A stretch of DNA of 6,392 nucleotides from Bryobacteraceae bacterium. GTDB lineage: Bacteria; Acidobacteriota; Terriglobia; Bryobacterales; Bryobacteraceae. A program made the position numbers and the translations under genes. This document shows positions 4,443-6,392 of the stretch, in pieces. Under the pieces are notes generated by a model. That model ran no database searches, was not told where the DNA came from, and was given only the letters and a program-made list of their open reading frames with translations. The stretch is from positions 1 to 6,392 of the forward strand of contig JANXXV010000688.1 in NCBI GenBank assembly GCA_025350445.1. Direction: 5' to 3'. Position 1 is the first letter of the stretch; every line of letters begins with the position of its first letter.

Positions 4443-6290
4443 AAATTCTCTACCTGCCAGAATCGGAATAGCCATCGTCTTGAAGTAATCTTCGGCCACG
4501 CCGCACGTGAAATAGCGAACTTGAATGGCATCAGTCTTAACGTCGGTCGACACGGGGCCAATGTCATTACTCCGATCGTTTAGGGGCACTACGTTCGTGA
4601 ATGTCGCCGATTCCAATCCTGGCAGCGCCCGCAGTTGCGCAAGAGCTGTCCGGACCAGCGTGAGCGTCTTTTCGGAGGTCGGGTAGCTCTCCGGCACAAG
4701 CCGCATTTGCGCCCAACTGGTGTGCTGCAGATCGAAGCCGGGATTCATGCCGGCCGATCGCAAGAGGTTCCGGACGAACAGCGCGGCAGTCACCAGCACG
4801 ATCACGGATACAGCCAATTGGCCTGCCACCAGCATCTTTCGCAGCGTGGTGCCGCCCCCCACCTGGTGTTCGCTCCGCTTAAGCGTGGAGTTGGCGCCGG
4901 GGCGGGTCGCCATCAGCGCCGGTAACAGACCAGCCACTAACGCGCTTACGACGGCAATCACGGCGCAGTAGGTAAGCAGCAGCCAATCGGGTTGAATGGC
5001 GAGCCGTATGGGCACCGGCAGTGGAAGAGTAGTCCCGTTGAGCGTGTTCGTGAGTAGCAAATTCAGGCCCAGACCGGCGGCAGCGCCAAGCAGCGACAAC
5101 AACAGGCTCTCGGCCAGCAGTTGGCGTATCAGTCTGCCGCGGCTGGCGCCAATGCTCAATCGAATGGCGAACTCCCGCGCCCGGCCCGCGGCCCGCGCCA
5201 GCAGCAGGCTTGCCACGTTAACGCAAGCGATCGTCAGCAGCAGTGTGACGGCGGCCATCAGCATCGCAAGGAAAGCCGCAATCACCACCATTCCTTTGTT
5301 GCCCTCCCCCAGACGAGTGATCCCTGTGAGGGGCGTCACCACGATTGAGCTGGCCCACTTAGAGTCGCTCTTGGGATAGACCAGATCCAATTGTGTGCCT
5401 GCCGATTTGAGCTTCTCTCGAATTGCCTGAAGTGAAACGCCCTCCGGCATACGGCCATATAAACTCAAGCCGGCTGTTTCGGCCGCAGCCGGCACGTAAA
5501 GGTCTGGCGCGAAGCCGAGGCCAATCAGAGTCCGGTGGTTGCCCGGCAGAATGCCGACAATGGTATGCGGCTGGCCGTCCAGAACCATCACGCGGCCAAG
5601 GACATTGAGGTCGCCACCCAGACTGTTCTTCCAGAAACGCCGCGACACGACCACGACGGCGCGCCCGCCAGTCTGAATCGGGCGTCCAAGCGCGACTGGC
5701 ACGCCCGTTACCTCAAAGAAGTTTTCCGATATTCGAACGCCGAACAGCCTCTGGTTTGTGTCACCAAAGCGCCAATTCACTTCGGCATTTTCGTTGAACC
5801 CGGCCATTTCAGGGAACACTCCAGCGTCACGCAGAAAGCGATACTCCCGCATTTCCAACTGGCCCCGGCCGCCCAGTTGCGCGTGGACCAAGGTGTCAAC
5901 GTTCCGCCCCGAGGGCTCTCTAAACAAGAATTCGGTGGCCAGACCGAAGATAGTGGTGTTGACGCCAATTCCAAGCGCCAGGGAAAGCACCGCTGTGAGC
6001 GCGAAAACCGGATCGCGAGCCAGACTCCGCGTGGAGTAGCGCAGATCGCGGCCCAGATCTTCCACCCAACTCCAGCGCCACTGTTCGCGTGATTGTTCGG
6101 CCAACCGCGCCGTGGAACCAAACTCCCGCCGCGCCTGAGCAAGGGCGCCGCCGCGGTCAACGCCCTTGGCAACCAACTCATCGGCGCGCATTTGCAGATG
6201 AGCGCGCATCTCCTCGTCAAGGGATTCGTCGAACGTGGAGCGATTTCCGATGTGCGACAGCTTGTTCTTCAGTTCGCGGTACCAATTCAT
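4440..6290 (-). CDS. N-terminal 616-residue part of the split permease
   Basis: This is the product expected if the TAG is obeyed. Residues 1-80 form a charged helical domain (DEEMRAHLQMRADELVAKG, then ARREFG) typical of the ADOP N-terminus. Membrane helices lie near 95-118, 334-362, 388-413, 436-460 and 486-507. The first periplasmic domain spans about 120-330 and the first FtsX domain about 334-465, including LLLARAAGRAREFAIRLSIGA at 362-382, the cytoplasmic loop conserved in MacB/FtsX proteins. The second periplasmic domain begins near 508 and is cut at 616. The truncated product would lack the last three helices and is unlikely to be a normal transporter. The ATG at 6290 gives the family-typical MNWYRELKNK start; AGGA lies 10 bases upstream, a weak site. 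Confidence 0.8.
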   Translation of the reverse strand: MNWYRELKNKLSHIGNRSTFDESLDEEMRAHLQMRADELVAKGVDRGGALAQARREFGSTARLAEQSREQWRWSWVEDLGRDLRYSTRSLARDPVFALTAVLSLALGIGVNTTIFGLATEFLFREPSGRNVDTLVHAQLGGRGQLEMREYRFLRDAGVFPEMAGFNENAEVNWRFGDTNQRLFGVRISENFFEVTGVPVALGRPIQTGGRAVVVVSRRFWKNSLGGDLNVLGRVMVLDGQPHTIVGILPGNHRTLIGLGFAPDLYVPAAAETAGLSLYGRMPEGVSLQAIREKLKSAGTQLDLVYPKSDSKWASSIVVTPLTGITRLGEGNKGMVVIAAFLAMLMAAVTLLLTIACVNVASLLLARAAGRAREFAIRLSIGASRGRLIRQLLAESLLLSLLGAAAGLGLNLLLTNTLNGTTLPLPVPIRLAIQPDWLLLTYCAVIAVVSALVAGLLPALMATRPGANSTLKRSEHQVGGGTTLRKMLVAGQLAVSVIVLVTAALFVRNLLRSAGMNPGFDLQHTSWAQMRLVPESYPTSEKTLTLVRTALAQLRALPGLESATFTNVVPLNDRSNDIGPVSTDVKTDAIQVRYFTCGVAEDYFKTMAIPILAGREF

Positions 6291-6302
6291 ACTCGGTTCA
6301 TC

Positions 6303-6392
6303 CTAAAAACGGTAGTTGACTGGCGGCAATTCGGTCAACGTCTTGAGTATCAAGCCGATGCGAGAAAAACAGTTGTCACCAGATTGGTGAGG
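6303..6392 (-). CDS. Possible C-terminal end of an upstream gene (partial, unrecognised)
   Basis: One minus-strand frame is open from the window edge to TAG at 6303-6305, giving 29 residues that end in LILKTLTELPPVNYRF. The stop lies 12 bases before the permease ATG, a spacing normal within an operon. The tail looks protein-like but I do not recognise it, and 29 codons are too few to prove coding. ADOP genes are often preceded by a PadR-type regulator gene, but this tail does not show PadR features I could name. If it is not coding, the stretch is simply permease leader. Confidence 0.3.
   Translation of the reverse strand, partial: PHQSGDNCFSRIGLILKTLTELPPVNYRF

Larger units (their letters stand above)
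3684..6290 (-). pseudogene. ADOP-type FtsX/MacB-like permease interrupted by one in-frame stop
   Basis: Read through a single TAG, this frame gives an 868-residue protein with the complete layout of acidobacterial duplicated orphan permeases. It has a helical N-terminal cytoplasmic domain (about 1-80), then two units, each made of a membrane helix, a periplasmic MacB_PCD-like domain and a three-helix FtsX domain. It ends in ALRYE, the usual terminus of this family. No Walker motifs are present, and no ATPase gene is seen beside it. Such permeases are presumed to work with an ATPase encoded elsewhere; their substrates are mostly unknown. Both sides of the stop are in the same frame with no insertion or deletion, and the residues flanking it (AGREF, then NSDRPGGARVVIINETLA) match the continuous family pattern. 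The gene is therefore recently broken, translated by readthrough, or carries a sequencing error. Confidence 0.82.

Noticed and set aside
5535..6092. + strand open frame opposite the permease N-terminal region
   Set aside because: The composition is not protein-like and it overlaps a well-conserved permease domain on the minus strand.
6315..6339. Inverted repeat GTTGAC/GTCAAC (13-base spacer) just upstream of the permease, as a regulator site
   Set aside because: The arms are only 6 bases, they may lie inside coding sequence, and they do not match an operator I can name. Chance is adequate.
1..6392. tRNA or rRNA genes, CRISPR array, insertion sequence or attachment site
   Set aside because: I saw no regularly spaced repeats, no transposase or integrase, and no cloverleaf-like or rRNA-like sequence.

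Overview
The window looks like a piece of an Acidobacteriota chromosome, most likely from a Solibacter/Bryobacter-type lineage. The basis is the large FtsX-like permease at the right end. It has the full architecture of the 'acidobacterial duplicated orphan permease' (ADOP) family, which is strongly expanded in that phylum. The high GC content and a type IV pilus ATPase end are compatible with this. The assignment rests on family knowledge, not on a search.

Layout, left to right. The first 140 bases hold the last 45 codons of a + strand PilT/PilU-like pilus retraction ATPase. Every other credible gene is on the minus strand. A GC-rich hairpin (145-172) separates the convergent pilus gene from a 675-codon subtilisin-like (S8) serine peptidase (190-2217). 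Its Asp/His/Asn/Ser active-site set is complete, and it ends in two copies of an unrecognised ~77-residue module with two fixed cysteines each. Upstream of the peptidase come a small acidic protein of 83 codons (2387-2638), a single-domain EamA-type membrane transporter (2688-3107), a GC-rich gene-free stretch (3108-3263) and a small charged helical protein of unknown function (3264-3611). Last comes the ADOP permease (3684-6290), whose reading frame is cut by one in-frame TAG at 4440-4442. The final ~90 bases carry an open frame that may be the end of another minus-strand gene.

How the pieces relate. The small acidic protein and the peptidase are neighbours on one strand and could form a functional pair (inhibitor, propeptide-like partner or substrate), but this is inference. 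A perfect 12-bp hairpin sits between the transporter stop codon and the small gene's ribosome binding site, and a 10-bp hairpin lies between the small gene and the peptidase. The minus-strand genes are therefore probably not one uniform operon. The permease carries no ATPase domain and has no ATPase gene next to it, as is normal for this family.

Most interesting points: (1) the duplicated C-terminal module of the peptidase, preceded by a good internal Shine-Dalgarno and ATG that could release it as a separate 175-residue protein; (2) the single amber codon in an otherwise intact permease; (3) the hairpin placed next to the small gene's ribosome binding site.
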